Origin: Mesorhizobium sp. B4-1-3
GTDB lineage: Bacteria > Pseudomonadota > Alphaproteobacteria > Rhizobiales > Rhizobiaceae
Assembly (NCBI RefSeq): GCF_006439355.1
Contig: NZ_VFTG01000009.1
Span: 1-64,000 of the forward strand
Direction of reading: 5' to 3'
Length of the DNA stretch: 64,000 nucleotides
The position numbers were made by a program, and so were the translations under genes. Within the stretch, counting starts at the first letter, position 1. Each line of letters begins with the position of its first letter. This document shows positions 9,523 through 20,913 of this stretch, one piece after another. Under the pieces are notes generated by a model. That model was not told the origin of the DNA and did no database searches. It was given only the letters and a program-made list of their open reading frames with translations.

Positions 9523-9542
9523 GGTTTCACGCGGGCTCGACC

Positions 9543-10199
9543 TCAGCCGATTTTCTGGCCGGTCTTGGCCCAGTCGGCGAGGAAGGCGGCGAGGCCCTTG
9601 TCGGTCAGCGGGTGATTGACCAGCGCCTTCAGCGTCGCCGGCGGCGCGGTGACGATATCGGCGCCGATCAGCGCGGCCTGCTTGACGTGATTCACCGTGC
9701 GCACCGAAGCGGTCAGGATCTCGGTCTTGAAATCGTAATTGTCGTAGATGGTGCGGATTTCCGAGATCAGCTCCATGCCGTCTGAGCCGGTATCGTCGAT
9801 GCGGCCGACAAAGGGCGAGATGAAGGAGGCGCCGGCCTTAGCGGCGAGCAGCGCCTGGTTGGCCGAGAAGCAGAGCGTGACGTTGACCATGCGGTTCATC
9901 TCGGTGCGGATGGTCTTGCAGGCCTTGAGGCCGTCCAGCGTCAGCGGCACCTTGATGGCCACGTTCGGCGCGATCTTGGCCAGCACCTTGGCCTCGGCCA
10001 TCATGTCCTTGTATTCGGTCGCCACGACTTCGGCCGAAACCGGGCCTTCGACGATGTCGCAGATCTGCTTGGTGACCTCGGAAATCTTGCCGCCCGATTT
10101 CAGGATCAGCGACGGGTTGGTGGTGACGCCGTCGAGAAGCCCCAGGTCGTGCAGCTCCTTAATTTCCTTGATGTCAGCGGTGTCGACGAAAAACTTCAT
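9543..10199 (-). CDS. tal: Transaldolase / fructose-6-phosphate aldolase family (TalC/Fsa-type)
   Basis: Small class I aldolase of 218 residues in the short transaldolase subfamily, working in the non-oxidative pentose phosphate branch or as a fructose-6-phosphate aldolase. The Schiff-base lysine is Lys83 in NVAIKVPLT. The opening [16 protein letters not shown] and [12 protein letters not shown] are family signatures. ATG at 10199 is preceded by a GGAGAC-like ribosome site and gives the standard N-terminus; a further upstream ATG is unlikely. It is convergent with lptE and divergent from priA. Sequence alone does not separate transaldolase from aldolase activity. Confidence 0.93.
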   Translation of the reverse strand: MKFFVDTADIKEIKELHDLGLLDGVTTNPSLILKSGGKISEVTKQICDIVEGPVSAEVVATEYKDMMAEAKVLAKIAPNVAIKVPLTLDGLKACKTIRTEMNRMVNVTLCFSANQALLAAKAGASFISPFVGRIDDTGSDGMELISEIRTIYDNYDFKTEILTASVRTVNHVKQAALIGADIVTAPPATLKALVNHPLTDKGLAAFLADWAKTGQKIG

Positions 10200-10289
10200 G
10201 GCTGTCTCCTTGGGGATCGCCCGGCGACTGCCAGGCACGTAAGAGGGTCCCCTTTGATCTAGAGCAAAGTCGAGGCAAGGTCACGCCTG

Positions 10290-12473
10290 ATGATGGAAGA
10301 TTCGCCCTTCGTCGCAGCCGCGCCCGTGCTGGTGCCGATGCCCGCCGAACGGCCCTACACCTACGCCGTGCCGCCCGGCATGCGCGTGGTGCCGGGCTCG
10401 ATCGTGCGCGTGCCGCTCGGGCCCCGGCAGGTGGCTGGCATCGTCTGGGACGGCGCGGTCGAGGCGGTCGATGCGAAGAAATTGCGGCCGATCGAGGAGG
10501 TGTTCGACTGCCCGCCGATCGACCGGGACATGCGCCGCTTCGTCGACTGGATCGCGCAATACACGCTCTCTGCCCCGGGCATGGTGGCGCGCATGCTGCT
10601 AAGAGCGCCGGAGGCATTCGACCCCGAGCCGTGGATCGAAGGGCTTCAGCGCACGCTGGCCGAACCCGACCGACTGACCGATGCGCGGCGGCGGGTGCTC
10701 GAAACCGCGAAGGGCGGGCTGGCCTGGACTCGTTCGGGCCTTGCACATGCGGCGGGCGTGTCCTCGACCGTCATCGACGGATTGCGGGCCCAGGGCGTGT
10801 TCGAGACGGTAATGATCCCGCCGCGGCCGGTGGTGGCAGCGCCCGACCCCTCTCACGCCGTGCCGGAATTGATGCCGGACCAGAAAGCGGCGGCGGACAA
10901 GCTGCGCGCCGCTGTCGCCGCCGATACCTTCAACGTGACGCTGCTCGACGGCGTCACCGGCTCAGGCAAGACGGAAGTCTATTTCGAGGCGGTGGCGGCG
11001 GCGCTCGACAAGGACAGGCAGGTGCTGATCCTGTTGCCGGAAATCGCGCTCACGCATGCTTTCCTCGAACGCTTCCAGGACCGGTTCGGCGCCAAGCCGG
11101 CGGAGTGGCATTCCGACCTGCCGCCCCGGATGCGCGAACGCGTCTGGCGACAGGTGGCCGAAGGCGGCGTGCGCGTCGTCGCCGGCGCGCGCTCGGCGCT
11201 GTTCCTGCCGTTCAAGGAACTTGGCCTGATCGTCGTCGACGAGGAGCACGATCCCGCCTACAAGCAGGAAGACCGCGTCTTCTACAACGCCCGCGACATG
11301 GCGGTGGTGCGCGGCCATATCGGCGGCTTTCCCGTCGTGCTCGCCTCGGCGACGCCCTCGGTGGAAAGCCGGGTCAACGCCAGCCAGGGCCGCTACGACC
11401 GGGCCGTGCTGTCGTCGCGCTTCGCGGAAGCAGCACTTCCCGACCTGAAGTCGATCGACATGCGGCGCTCGCCGCCGGCGCGCGGCGGCTTCCTGTCGCC
11501 GGTGCTCTTGGAACAGATGCAGCGCACGCTGGAGAGAAAAGAGCAGTCGCTGCTCTTCCTCAACCGGCGCGGCTATGCGCCGCTGACGCTCTGCCGGGTC
11601 TGCGGCCACCGCTTCGGCTGCCCGGTCTGCTCGGCCTGGCTGGTCGAGCACCGTTTTCGCGGCCAGCTCGTCTGCCATCATTGCGGCCACAACGAGCGGC
11701 GGCCTGAGGCCTGCCCGGAATGCGGCACGCTCGACCATCTGGTGGCCTGCGGCCCAGGCGTCGAGCGAATCGCCGAGGAAGTGGTCGCCCATTTCCCGGA
11801 TGCCCGCACCATCGTGCTTTCCTCGGACCTCCTGGGCGGCGTGCGCCGGCTGCGGCTGGAGCTGGAGGCCGTCGCCAATGGCGAGGCCGACATCGTCATC
11901 GGCACGCAGCTCGTCGCCAAGGGGCACAATTTTCCCGGCATGACGCTGGTCGGCGTGGTCGACGCCGACCTTGGCCTCGCCAACGGCGACCCGCGCGCCG
12001 CCGAGCGCACGTTCCAGCTGCTCAGCCAGGTGACGGGCCGCGCCGGCCGCACAGGCAAGAAGAGCCTCGGCCTGTTGCAGACCTACCAGCCCGACCATCC
12101 CGTGATGCGGGCAATCGTCTCCGGCGATTCGGAAGCGTTTTACGAGCGCGAGATCGCCGAGCGCGAGCGAGCGGCCCTGCCGCCGTTCGGCCGGCTCGCC
12201 GGCATCATCGTGAGTGCTGCAACACGAGCTGAAGCCGAAAGCCATGCGCGCGGCTTGCGGCGCGCGGCGCCGCAGGCCTCCGATCTCTTCGTGCTCGGGC
12301 CGGCCGAGGCGCCGCTGTCGTTGATCGGCGGTCGTCACCGCTTCCGCCTGCTCATCCAGGGTGAGCGGCGCGCCGACATGCAGGGCTTCATCCGCACCAT
12401 GCTGGCGAATGGGCCGAAGCTGCGCGGCTCGGTTCGGGTGCAGGTCGACATCGACCCGCAGAGCTTCCTATAA
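10290..12473 (+). CDS. priA: Primosomal replication restart helicase PriA
   Basis: Superfamily 2 3'-5' DNA helicase of 727 residues that recognises stalled forks and reloads DnaB. The N-terminal DNA-binding domain covers about 1-190. Walker A is DGVTGSGKT at 220-228, and the DEAH-type box is DEEH at 317-320. A zinc-binding cluster of paired cysteines lies between about 435 and 486 (CRVCGHRFGCPVC, CHHCG, CPECG). Two ATG codons are adjacent (10290 and 10293); either is possible. Divergent from the transaldolase gene; a racemase gene follows 32 bp after the stop. Confidence 0.97.
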   Translation: MMEDSPFVAAAPVLVPMPAERPYTYAVPPGMRVVPGSIVRVPLGPRQVAGIVWDGAVEAVDAKKLRPIEEVFDCPPIDRDMRRFVDWIAQYTLSAPGMVARMLLRAPEAFDPEPWIEGLQRTLAEPDRLTDARRRVLETAKGGLAWTRSGLAHAAGVSSTVIDGLRAQGVFETVMIPPRPVVAAPDPSHAVPELMPDQKAAADKLRAAVAADTFNVTLLDGVTGSGKTEVYFEAVAAALDKDRQVLILLPEIALTHAFLERFQDRFGAKPAEWHSDLPPRMRERVWRQVAEGGVRVVAGARSALFLPFKELGLIVVDEEHDPAYKQEDRVFYNARDMAVVRGHIGGFPVVLASATPSVESRVNASQGRYDRAVLSSRFAEAALPDLKSIDMRRSPPARGGFLSPVLLEQMQRTLERKEQSLLFLNRRGYAPLTLCRVCGHRFGCPVCSAWLVEHRFRGQLVCHHCGHNERRPEACPECGTLDHLVACGPGVERIAEEVVAHFPDARTIVLSSDLLGGVRRLRLELEAVANGEADIVIGTQLVAKGHNFPGMTLVGVVDADLGLANGDPRAAERTFQLLSQVTGRAGRTGKKSLGLLQTYQPDHPVMRAIVSGDSEAFYEREIAERERAALPPFGRLAGIIVSAATRAEAESHARGLRRAAPQASDLFVLGPAEAPLSLIGGRHRFRLLIQGERRADMQGFIRTMLANGPKLRGSVRVQVDIDPQSFL

Positions 12474-12505
12474 GCGCGAGAGACAGTCCCAACGGAGTGG
12501 GCGCT

Positions 12506-13201
12506 ATGAAAACCCTCGGCCTGATCGGCGGCATGAGCTGGGAATCGACCGCGATCTATTATCGCTTTCTCAACGAGATCGTGCGCGAGCGGCTGGGCGG
12601 GCTGCATTCGGCGAAGCTGTTGTTGTGGTCGTTCGATTTCGCCGAGATCGCCGAACGGCAGCATGCGGGCGATTGGGAAGGCGCCGGCGTCCTTCTGGTG
12701 GCAGCCGCACGCAAGCTGGAGGCCGGCGGCGCCCAGGGCCTGGTGGTCTGCACCAACACGATGCACAAGCTCGCCGACGCGGTGCAGGCGACGATATCGA
12801 TCCCGCTCATCCACATCGCCGACGCAACCGGGCAGGCCGTCGCCGCCACGGGCATGAAGCGGCCCGCGCTGCTCGCGACGCGCTTCACCATGGAGCAGGA
12901 TTTCTACAAGGGCCGGCTTGCCGACAAATACGACCTCCAGCCGGTGGTGCCGGACCAGGCCGGCCGCGACATGGTGCACAAGGTGATCTATGACGAGCTC
13001 TGCCAGGGCATCGTCAGGTCCGAATCGAAATCCGCCTATCTCGACGAGGTCGGCCGGATGCGGCGCGACGACGGGGTGGACGGAGTCATCATGGGCTGCA
13101 CCGAGATCACCATGCTGATCGGCCAGGGCGATTTCGACATTCCGGTCTTCGACACGACGCGCATCCATGCCGAGGCCGCGGTCGACTTCGCGCTCGCGTG
13201 A
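12506..13201 (+). CDS. Aspartate/glutamate racemase family protein
   Basis: PLP-independent amino acid racemase of 231 residues in the Asp/Glu racemase superfamily. The two catalytic cysteines are at Cys82 (VVCTNTMHK) and Cys198 (IMGCTEITM), both present, so the enzyme should be active. The N-terminus MKTLGLIGGMSWEST is the YgeA/RacX-type signature. ATG at 12506 is chosen because GGAG lies 8 bases upstream; an ATG three codons earlier is less well placed. It lies just downstream of priA on the same strand. It could supply D-aspartate or another D-amino acid; the substrate is uncertain. Confidence 0.9.
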   Translation: MKTLGLIGGMSWESTAIYYRFLNEIVRERLGGLHSAKLLLWSFDFAEIAERQHAGDWEGAGVLLVAAARKLEAGGAQGLVVCTNTMHKLADAVQATISIPLIHIADATGQAVAATGMKRPALLATRFTMEQDFYKGRLADKYDLQPVVPDQAGRDMVHKVIYDELCQGIVRSESKSAYLDEVGRMRRDDGVDGVIMGCTEITMLIGQGDFDIPVFDTTRIHAEAAVDFALA

Positions 13202-13311
13202 CGCTGGCCCTCTGATGCGTCTTTTCTAATGTTCCTGCCGCCATCTGGCGTGCCCATTTTCCTCCGCTAGAATGCCGGCATTTTCAGAACAAGACTTTAC
13301 GAGGGGATAAG

Positions 13312-13707
13312 ATGGACTTCGCGTTTCCATGGCCCGCAAGCCAGGGCGAATGGCTGGCCTGGTCGAGCGCCGTCGTGACGCTGGCTCTCGGCCTGTTCCT
13401 ATTCCTGGCGCCGGGGCTCGCGTTTCGCTTGCTGCGCCTGCAGCCGAGGCCGGAGAAGGCGGCGGCGATCGCCGAGGGACGCGGGCGGATGTCGGGCTTC
13501 TACCTCGGCGTCAGCCTGTGCTGCATTCTCTTGGCGCAGCCGCTGCTCTACATGGCGCTGGGCTTCTCTTGGCTGTTCACCGCCTTCGGCCGGCTCCTGT
13601 CGATGATGTCGGACGGCGCCAACACCCCTTTCAACTGGATTTCGATCGTGGTTGAATTGGCGCTGGCGGCGCTGCCGCTGGCCTTTGCTTTCGGCTTGGT
13701 GCCGTGA
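13312..13707 (+). CDS. Small integral membrane protein, function unknown
   Basis: Predicted inner-membrane protein of 131 residues with about four hydrophobic segments, near residues 18-37, 60-84, 84-96 and 108-129. A charged loop LQPRPEKAAAIAEGRGRM lies between the first two. No catalytic motif is recognised. An AGGGGA-like ribosome site lies ahead of the ATG. It is between the racemase gene and the ATP synthase operon, on the same strand but 247 bp from atpH, so probably a separate unit. It resembles small DUF4345-like membrane proteins, but I cannot confirm the family. Confidence 0.7.
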   Translation: MDFAFPWPASQGEWLAWSSAVVTLALGLFLFLAPGLAFRLLRLQPRPEKAAAIAEGRGRMSGFYLGVSLCCILLAQPLLYMALGFSWLFTAFGRLLSMMSDGANTPFNWISIVVELALAALPLAFAFGLVP

Positions 13708-13954
13708 ATCTGCGACCAATCCGGGGCTTGAGCTTGGCCTTATCCCGGTGATGCGACAAAAGTGCCTGAAAACCATGCCGGACGATGCATTGCGGTCTTA
13801 AAAAGCCTGTGCTAGACGGCAATCGACTTTCGACCGGGGATAGCGGAAGCCGCGCCTCCGTGCTTGGAAAAATCGCAGTAAGGTCAAAGATTTAGCCAGA
13901 GTTTTCGCTCGCGCCAACAATCTGCGGCCTGTCAGACAAGAGAAAAGACGGTCC

Positions 13955-14515
13955 GTGGCCCAATCGTCATCGCCAATCTCAGCTGTCGCAGAGCGCTATG
14001 CCGGCTCGTTGTTCGAGCTCGCGCTGCAGGACAATTCGGTCGCCCGGGTCGAGGCGGACCTCGCCAGCTTCGAGGCGATGCTCAACGGCAGCGACGATCT
14101 TGCGCGGCTGATCAACAGCCCGGTGTTTTCCAGCGAGGACCAGGCCAGGGCCATCGCCGCCATCGCCGACAAGGCCAACATCACCGGCCTGGTGGGCAAT
14201 TTCCTGCGCGTCGTGGCCAAGAACCGCCGCCTGTTCGCAGTGCCCGGCATGATCAAGGCGTTCCGCCAGATTGCCGCCGACCATCGCGGCGAGGCATCCG
14301 CCGAGGTCACTTCGGCGCATGCGCTGACGGCCGAGCAGCAGACTGAACTCAAGGCGACGCTGAAGAGCATCGCCGGCAAGGATGTGGCCATCGCCATGAC
14401 CGTCGATCCATCGCTGCTCGGCGGCCTGATCGTCAAGATGGGCTCGCGCCAGATCGATACGTCGCTCAAAACCAAACTCAATTCGCTCAAGCTTGCACTG
14501 AAAGAGGTCGGCTGA
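13955..14515 (+). CDS. atpH: ATP synthase F1 subunit delta
   Basis: Delta subunit (OSCP homologue) of the F1Fo ATP synthase, 186 residues, linking the F1 head to the peripheral stalk. The N-terminal helical domain is seen as [16 protein letters not shown] and the C-terminal signature as [19 protein letters not shown]. Translation starts at GTG (13955). The TGA stop overlaps the atpA ATG by one base. It is the first gene of atpHAGDC; the Fo genes are absent from the window, as is usual in alphaproteobacteria where they sit elsewhere. A 247-bp leader upstream should hold the operon promoter. Confidence 0.97.
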   Translation: MAQSSSPISAVAERYAGSLFELALQDNSVARVEADLASFEAMLNGSDDLARLINSPVFSSEDQARAIAAIADKANITGLVGNFLRVVAKNRRLFAVPGMIKAFRQIAADHRGEASAEVTSAHALTAEQQTELKATLKSIAGKDVAIAMTVDPSLLGGLIVKMGSRQIDTSLKTKLNSLKLALKEVG

Positions 14516-16044
14516 TGGACATCCGCGCCGCGGAAATTTCCGCAATTCTGAAAGACCAGATCAAGAATTTCGGCAAGGAGGCCGAGGTCTCCGAAGTAGG
14601 CCAGGTTCTGTCCGTCGGTGACGGCATCGCCCGCGTCTACGGCCTCGACAATGTCCAGGCCGGCGAGATGGTCGAATTCCCGGGCGGCATCCGCGGCATG
14701 GCGCTGAACCTCGAAGCCGACAATGTCGGCGTCGTCATCTTCGGCAACGACCGCGACATCAAGGAAGGCGACACCGTCAAGCGCACCGGCGCCATCGTCG
14801 ACGCGCCTGTCGGCATGGGCCTGCTCGGCCGCGTCGTCGACGCGCTGGGCAACCCGATCGACGGCAAGGGCCCGATCAAGGCGACCGAACGCAAGCGTGT
14901 CGACGTCAAGGCGCCCGGCATCATCCCGCGCAAGTCGGTGCATGAGCCGATGTCGACCGGACTGAAGGCCATCGACGCGCTGATCCCGGTCGGCCGCGGC
15001 CAGCGCGAGCTGGTCATCGGCGACCGCCAGACCGGCAAGACCGCCATCATCCTCGACACGATGCTGAACCAGAAGTCGGTGCACGACAACGGCCCCGAGA
15101 AGGAAAAGCTCTACTGCGTCTACGTCGCCGTCGGCCAGAAGCGCTCGACCGTCGCGCAGTTCGTCAAGGTGCTGGAAGAGCGCGGCGCGCTCGAATATTC
15201 GATCATCGTCGCCGCCACCGCGTCCGATCCGGCGCCGATGCAGTTCCTGGCGCCGTTCACCGCCTGCACCATGGGCGAATATTTCCGTGACAACGGCATG
15301 CATGCGCTGATCAGCTACGACGATCTGTCGAAGCAGGCCGTCGCCTACCGCCAGATGTCGCTCCTGCTGCGCCGCCCGCCGGGCCGCGAAGCCTATCCGG
15401 GCGACGTCTTCTACCTGCATTCGCGCCTGCTCGAGCGCGCCGCCAAGCTCAACGACGACAACGGCAACGGGTCGCTGACCGCGCTGCCGATCATCGAGAC
15501 GCAGGCCAACGACGTGTCGGCCTACATCCCGACCAACGTGATCTCGATCACCGACGGCCAGATCTTCCTCGAAACCAACCTGTTCTTCCAGGGCATCCGC
15601 CCGGCGGTGAACGTCGGCCTGTCGGTGTCGCGCGTCGGCTCCTCGGCGCAGATCAAGGCGATGAAGCAGGTCGCCGGCTCGATCAAGGGCGAGCTCGCGC
15701 AGTACCGCGAAATGGCTGCCTTCGCGCAGTTCGGCTCCGACCTCGACGCGGCAACGCAGCGTCTGCTCAATCGCGGTTCGCGCCTGACGGAGCTGCTCAA
15801 GCAGCCGCAATTCTCGCCGCTCAAGGTCGAGGAGCAGGTCGCGGTGATCTTCGCCGGCGTCAACGGCTATCTCGACAAGCTGCCGCTGAACCAGGTCGGC
15901 AAGTTCGAGCATGGCCTGCTCAGCCACATGCGCTCGGCCGGCAAGGACGTGCTCGATGCTATCCGCAAGGAGAAGGCGCTATCGGACGATTTGCGCGCCA
16001 AGCTCAAGGCCGAGATCGACGCCTTCGCCAAGACCTTCGCTTGA
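14515..16044 (+). CDS. atpA: ATP synthase F1 subunit alpha
   Basis: Alpha subunit of 509 residues, forming with beta the catalytic hexamer. The nucleotide-binding P-loop GDRQTGKT is at about 169-176, and the family signature [14 protein letters not shown] lies near 365. It starts [19 protein letters not shown] with the usual short helix that contacts delta. Length is normal. It overlaps atpH by one base, and atpG follows after 29 bp. Confidence 0.99.
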   Translation: MDIRAAEISAILKDQIKNFGKEAEVSEVGQVLSVGDGIARVYGLDNVQAGEMVEFPGGIRGMALNLEADNVGVVIFGNDRDIKEGDTVKRTGAIVDAPVGMGLLGRVVDALGNPIDGKGPIKATERKRVDVKAPGIIPRKSVHEPMSTGLKAIDALIPVGRGQRELVIGDRQTGKTAIILDTMLNQKSVHDNGPEKEKLYCVYVAVGQKRSTVAQFVKVLEERGALEYSIIVAATASDPAPMQFLAPFTACTMGEYFRDNGMHALISYDDLSKQAVAYRQMSLLLRRPPGREAYPGDVFYLHSRLLERAAKLNDDNGNGSLTALPIIETQANDVSAYIPTNVISITDGQIFLETNLFFQGIRPAVNVGLSVSRVGSSAQIKAMKQVAGSIKGELAQYREMAAFAQFGSDLDAATQRLLNRGSRLTELLKQPQFSPLKVEEQVAVIFAGVNGYLDKLPLNQVGKFEHGLLSHMRSAGKDVLDAIRKEKALSDDLRAKLKAEIDAFAKTFA

Positions 16045-16073
16045 ACGAAGCTGGACGGGATCAGGTTTGAAGC

Positions 16074-16961
16074 ATGGCTTCGTTAAAAGACCTTCGTAAC
16101 CGTATCGCCTCCGTCAAGGCGACGCAGAAGATCACCAAGGCGATGCAGATGGTCGCCGCGGCGAAGCTGCGTCGCGCGCAGGAAGCGGCGGAAGCAGCCA
16201 GACCCTATTCCGAGCGCATGGGCGCGGTTCTGGCCAACATCACCCAGGCGATCGGCGGTGGCGGCGATGCCCCGGCGCTGATGACGGGCACTGGCCGGGA
16301 CGATGTGCATCTGCTCATCGTCTGCACGGCCGAGCGCGGCCTGTGCGGCGGCTTCAATTCGCAGATCGCGCGTCTCGCCCGCGACCACATCCGCCGGCTG
16401 CTGGCCGACGGCAAGCAGGTGAAGATCATCTGCGTCGGCAAGAAGGGTTATGACATCCTGCGCCGCGACTATGCTTCGATGATCCTCGAGCGCGTCGACC
16501 TCCGCGAAGTGAAAACGCTGGGCTTCGTCAATGCCGATGCGATCGCGCGCAAGGTCATCCACCTCTTCAACGAGGGCGGCTTCGACATCTGCACGCTGTT
16601 CTATTCGCAGTTCAAGTCGGTGATCAGCCAGATTCCGACGGCGCAGCAGATCATTCCGGCGGGGGCCGCCGGGTCGACCGCTCCCGAGGCGACCAACGGC
16701 GGCAATGCCGTCTACGAGTACGAGCCGGAGCCGGGCGAGATCCTCTCCGACCTGATTCCGCGCAACATCGCGGTGCAGATCTTCCGCGCGCTGCTTGAAA
16801 ACGCGGCCGGCGAGATGGGCGCCAAGATGAGCGCGATGGACAATGCGACGCGCAATGCCGGCGACATGATCAACAAGCTGTCGATCACCTACAACCGCCA
16901 GCGGCAGGCGCAGATCACCAAGGAACTGATCGAGATCATTTCGGGCGCCGAGGCGCTCTAG
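16074..16961 (+). CDS. atpG: ATP synthase F1 subunit gamma
   Basis: Central-stalk subunit of 295 residues that rotates inside the alpha-beta hexamer. The N-terminal helix [20 protein letters not shown] and the C-terminal helix with [15 protein letters not shown] sequence ([16 protein letters not shown]) are the conserved coiled-coil elements. [13 protein letters not shown] is also conserved. An internal loop rich in Gly/Ala (about 200-215, [14 protein letters not shown]) fits alphaproteobacterial gamma subunits. Third gene of atpHAGDC. Confidence 0.98.
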   Translation: MASLKDLRNRIASVKATQKITKAMQMVAAAKLRRAQEAAEAARPYSERMGAVLANITQAIGGGGDAPALMTGTGRDDVHLLIVCTAERGLCGGFNSQIARLARDHIRRLLADGKQVKIICVGKKGYDILRRDYASMILERVDLREVKTLGFVNADAIARKVIHLFNEGGFDICTLFYSQFKSVISQIPTAQQIIPAGAAGSTAPEATNGGNAVYEYEPEPGEILSDLIPRNIAVQIFRALLENAAGEMGAKMSAMDNATRNAGDMINKLSITYNRQRQAQITKELIEIISGAEAL

Positions 16962-17011
16962 GCACGCGCGGGCGGGGTCCGAGACCTCGCAGCGGCGTGA
17001 ACAACGGATAG

Positions 17012-18607
<1,596 letters not shown>

Positions 18608-18610
18608 GAA

Positions 18611-18706
18611 AGCGAATAGGGAGTAGTGAGTAGTGAGTAGTGAGTAGCGGTGTGATTCGGGCGGTTGCGTCCCTTCACTACTGACTACTCACTATTCCCT
18701 ACCCGC
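18611..18706. repeat. Large imperfect inverted repeat with tandem TAGTGAG units between atpD and atpC
   Basis: Arms 18611-18643 and 18674-18706 match at 28 of 33 positions when one is reverse-complemented, with a 30-nt loop. The left arm contains tandem GTAGTGA units (AGTAGTGAGTAGTGAGTAG). In RNA this would form a long stem just before the atpC ribosome site. It could set the lower atpC level or act as an RNA-processing site; that is inference. Confidence 0.85.
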
Positions 18707-18716
18707 TAAATTGAAC

Positions 18717-19124
18717 ATGGCTGAAGCTTTCAAATTCGAACTGGTCTCGCCGGAAAAGCTGCTGGTTTCCGAGCAGGTCGAATCGGTCGTTATCCCGGGC
18801 GCCGAAGGCGAGATGACGGTGATGGCGCAGCACGCGCCGGTCATGACGACCATCAAGCCCGGCGTCGTCACGATAAAGACCGCGGGCGGCAAGGAAGAGC
18901 GCTTCGTCGTGTTCGGCGGTTTCGCCGACATCCTGCCTTCCGGCTGCACGTTGCTTGCCGAATCGGCGACGCATGTGAACGATATCGATCGCGCCGATCT
19001 GGCTCGCCGTATCCAGGAGGCCAAGGAAGATGCCGCCGACGCCAAGGACGACGAGAGCCGCAGTAAGGCGGAGCAGTTCCTCAGCCAGCTCACCACGCTG
19101 GAAGGCGCGCTGCTGCCAGCCTGA
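18717..19124 (+). CDS. atpC: ATP synthase F1 subunit epsilon
   Basis: Epsilon subunit of 135 residues; regulates rotation and couples F1 to Fo. The N-terminal beta-sandwich is seen in MAEAFKFELVSPEKLL and VIPGAEGEMTVMAQHAPVMT, and a C-terminal helical hairpin follows from about residue 90. ATG at 18717 is chosen over a TTG two codons upstream. Last gene of the operon, followed by a strong terminator. The unusual inverted repeat at 18611-18706 ends about 10 bp before the start. Confidence 0.97.
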   Translation: MAEAFKFELVSPEKLLVSEQVESVVIPGAEGEMTVMAQHAPVMTTIKPGVVTIKTAGGKEERFVVFGGFADILPSGCTLLAESATHVNDIDRADLARRIQEAKEDAADAKDDESRSKAEQFLSQLTTLEGALLPA

Positions 19125-19147
19125 TCGTTGTTGCGAACACAAGGTTG

Positions 19148-19174
19148 AAAAAGCGGGGCTTGCCCCGCTTTTTT
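19148..19174 (+). terminator. Rho-independent terminator of the atp operon
   Basis: Stem AAAAAGCGGGG / CCCCGCTTTTT with a 4-base loop and a following T-run, 24 bp after the atpC stop. It also lies beyond the end of the convergent reductase gene at 19244. Confidence 0.95.
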
Positions 19175-19243
19175 GTTTTGCCGTTTGCGAGACAGTTTCG
19201 CGCTGCAGGGGGCGCAATCCCTGGCGGGTAGGCGGGCGAGCTG

Positions 19244-20731
19244 TTACTCAGCCAATCTGGGTGGCTCGTTGCCGATGCCGAGCGCGGCAAAGGCCAGCTT
19301 CGGACCACCTTGCTTGAAATGGACCAGATGCGTGGCGACAAACCCGATCAGCCTCTGGCGCTCCGTGTGGCCTATGGCGAAGCCGGCGAGGTCGAACACG
19401 GCCTCGGCTGTTGTCGCCGTCGGCAGATTGCGGCCGAACAGGTCGGCGAGGGCGGCATCGAGCGGATCGGCGAAATGGCCTTGCGGCAAGTTCCCGCCGC
19501 GCGCGGCGCATGCCGCGATCCAGGCGGCGACAACCAGCGACAGATGTTCCGGCAGCAGGCCTGTCTCCAGCCGGGCAAGCGCGGAAGCGACGATACGCTG
19601 CGGCAGCTTCTGGCTGCCGTCATTGGCGATCTGCGCGGTGCGGTGGGCGAGCGCGGTGTTGGAAAAGCGTTGGGCGAGTTCGGCCGTGTAGGGGAACGGG
19701 TCGAGCCCGGCATCCTGCGGCAGCGTTGGAATGGCCTCGGCCCAAAGCCGATCGACGAACTGCCTTATTGCCGGATCGGCGAAGGCGCGGTCGACGGTGG
19801 CATGGCCGCTTAGCAGGCCGAGATAGGCGATGCCGGAATGCGCGCCATTGAGCAGCCTGAGCTTCATGTCCTCGAAGGGGCCGACATCCTCGACCATGGT
19901 GACGCCGAATTTCTCCCAGGCCGGCCGGCCAGCCGGGAAACGGTCTTCGATCACCCATTGCCGGAACGGCTCAGTCATCACCGGCCAGGCGTCATCAAGG
20001 CCAAGCTCGTCGGCGATGCGCGCCCGGTCGGCATCGGTGGTCGCCGGCACGATCCGGTCGACCATGGAAGACGGGAAGGCGACTTCATTGGCGACGTGGC
20101 GCGCGAGATCGGCATCGCGCAGCTTCGCGAATTCGATCAGCAGCCGGTGCAGCGTGGCGCCGTTTGCCGGCAAGTTGTCGCAGCAGAGCACGGTGAAAGA
20201 GGGCGTGCCGGCAATGCTGCGGCGCGCCAGCGCTTCGGCGAGAAAGCCATGCGCCGTCTTCGGCGATCCGGGGTTGGCCAGGTCGTGGACGATGTCGGGA
20301 TGCGCGCTGTCGAGCGTGCCGTCGGCGGCCCTCAGATAAGCCTTCTCGGTGATGGTGAGCGTGACGATGCGGGTACGCGGATCGGTCAGCGCGGCGAGCA
20401 CCGCGCCGGGGTCCTCCGGAGCGACGAGCAAGGACTGGATCGAGCCGATGACCTGCAGCTGTTCGCCGGCGCTGTCCCGGATTGCCAGCGTGTAGAGCCC
20501 ATCCTGCGGCTCAAGCGCGTCGCGCGTGTCCGGGCTGCGCAGCGAGACACCGACAATGCCCCAATCGCTTTCGCCGTCCGCCAGGCAGGCGTCGACATAG
20601 GCCGCCTGATGGGCGCGGTGAAAAGCGCCGACGCCAAGATGGACGATGCCGGGCGTGACGGCGCGGCGGTCATAGCGCGGGATGGCGGCCGGCACATTCG
20701 CAATCGTCAGGTTCGACAGGCACTTCTTCAT
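19244..20731 (-). CDS. uxuB: Fructuronate reductase / mannitol dehydrogenase family protein
   Basis: NAD-dependent long-chain polyol dehydrogenase of 495 residues. The N-terminal Rossmann motif is GIVHLGVGAFHRAHQA and the family catalytic segment is DMKLRLLNGAHSG. Mannitol, arabinitol and fructuronate enzymes share this fold. The divergent uronate isomerase gene makes D-fructuronate reductase (fructuronate to mannonate) the best assignment, but mannitol dehydrogenase cannot be excluded from sequence alone. Start MKKCLSNLTIANV at 20731; a longer frame upstream is not family-like. Confidence 0.85.
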   Translation of the reverse strand: MKKCLSNLTIANVPAAIPRYDRRAVTPGIVHLGVGAFHRAHQAAYVDACLADGESDWGIVGVSLRSPDTRDALEPQDGLYTLAIRDSAGEQLQVIGSIQSLLVAPEDPGAVLAALTDPRTRIVTLTITEKAYLRAADGTLDSAHPDIVHDLANPGSPKTAHGFLAEALARRSIAGTPSFTVLCCDNLPANGATLHRLLIEFAKLRDADLARHVANEVAFPSSMVDRIVPATTDADRARIADELGLDDAWPVMTEPFRQWVIEDRFPAGRPAWEKFGVTMVEDVGPFEDMKLRLLNGAHSGIAYLGLLSGHATVDRAFADPAIRQFVDRLWAEAIPTLPQDAGLDPFPYTAELAQRFSNTALAHRTAQIANDGSQKLPQRIVASALARLETGLLPEHLSLVVAAWIAACAARGGNLPQGHFADPLDAALADLFGRNLPTATTAEAVFDLAGFAIGHTERQRLIGFVATHLVHFKQGGPKLAFAALGIGNEPPRLAE

Positions 20732-20860
20732 CGGATGTGAAGTCTCCAATCGCTTGCGGCCAGGCCGCCAAGGATGACGGCAAGATGGGATGGCGGCGTA
20801 GCACTCGTCACCGCCGCCGACAATGGCCGCGGGGCAGGCGAGGGCGCAGCTTTTCGTGTG

Positions 20861-20889
20861 TTGACAGCATTTCTCCCGGATCCTACCGG
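20861..20889 (+). promoter_or_regulatory. Possible promoter of uxaC
   Basis: TTGACA at 20861-20866 followed by a 17-bp spacer and TACCGG at 20884-20889, 25 bp before the GTG start. The -35 is perfect but the -10 is weak. It lies in the 182-bp gap between divergent uxuB and uxaC, where shared control is likely. Confidence 0.35.
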
Positions 20890-20913
20890 TGGGTCGCCGG
20901 AGGAGGGATCGAC

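Noticed and set aside
18611..18706. Tandem TAGTGAG units as a possible CRISPR array
   Set aside because: Units are 7 bp with no spacers and no cas genes nearby. The structure is a single inverted repeat.
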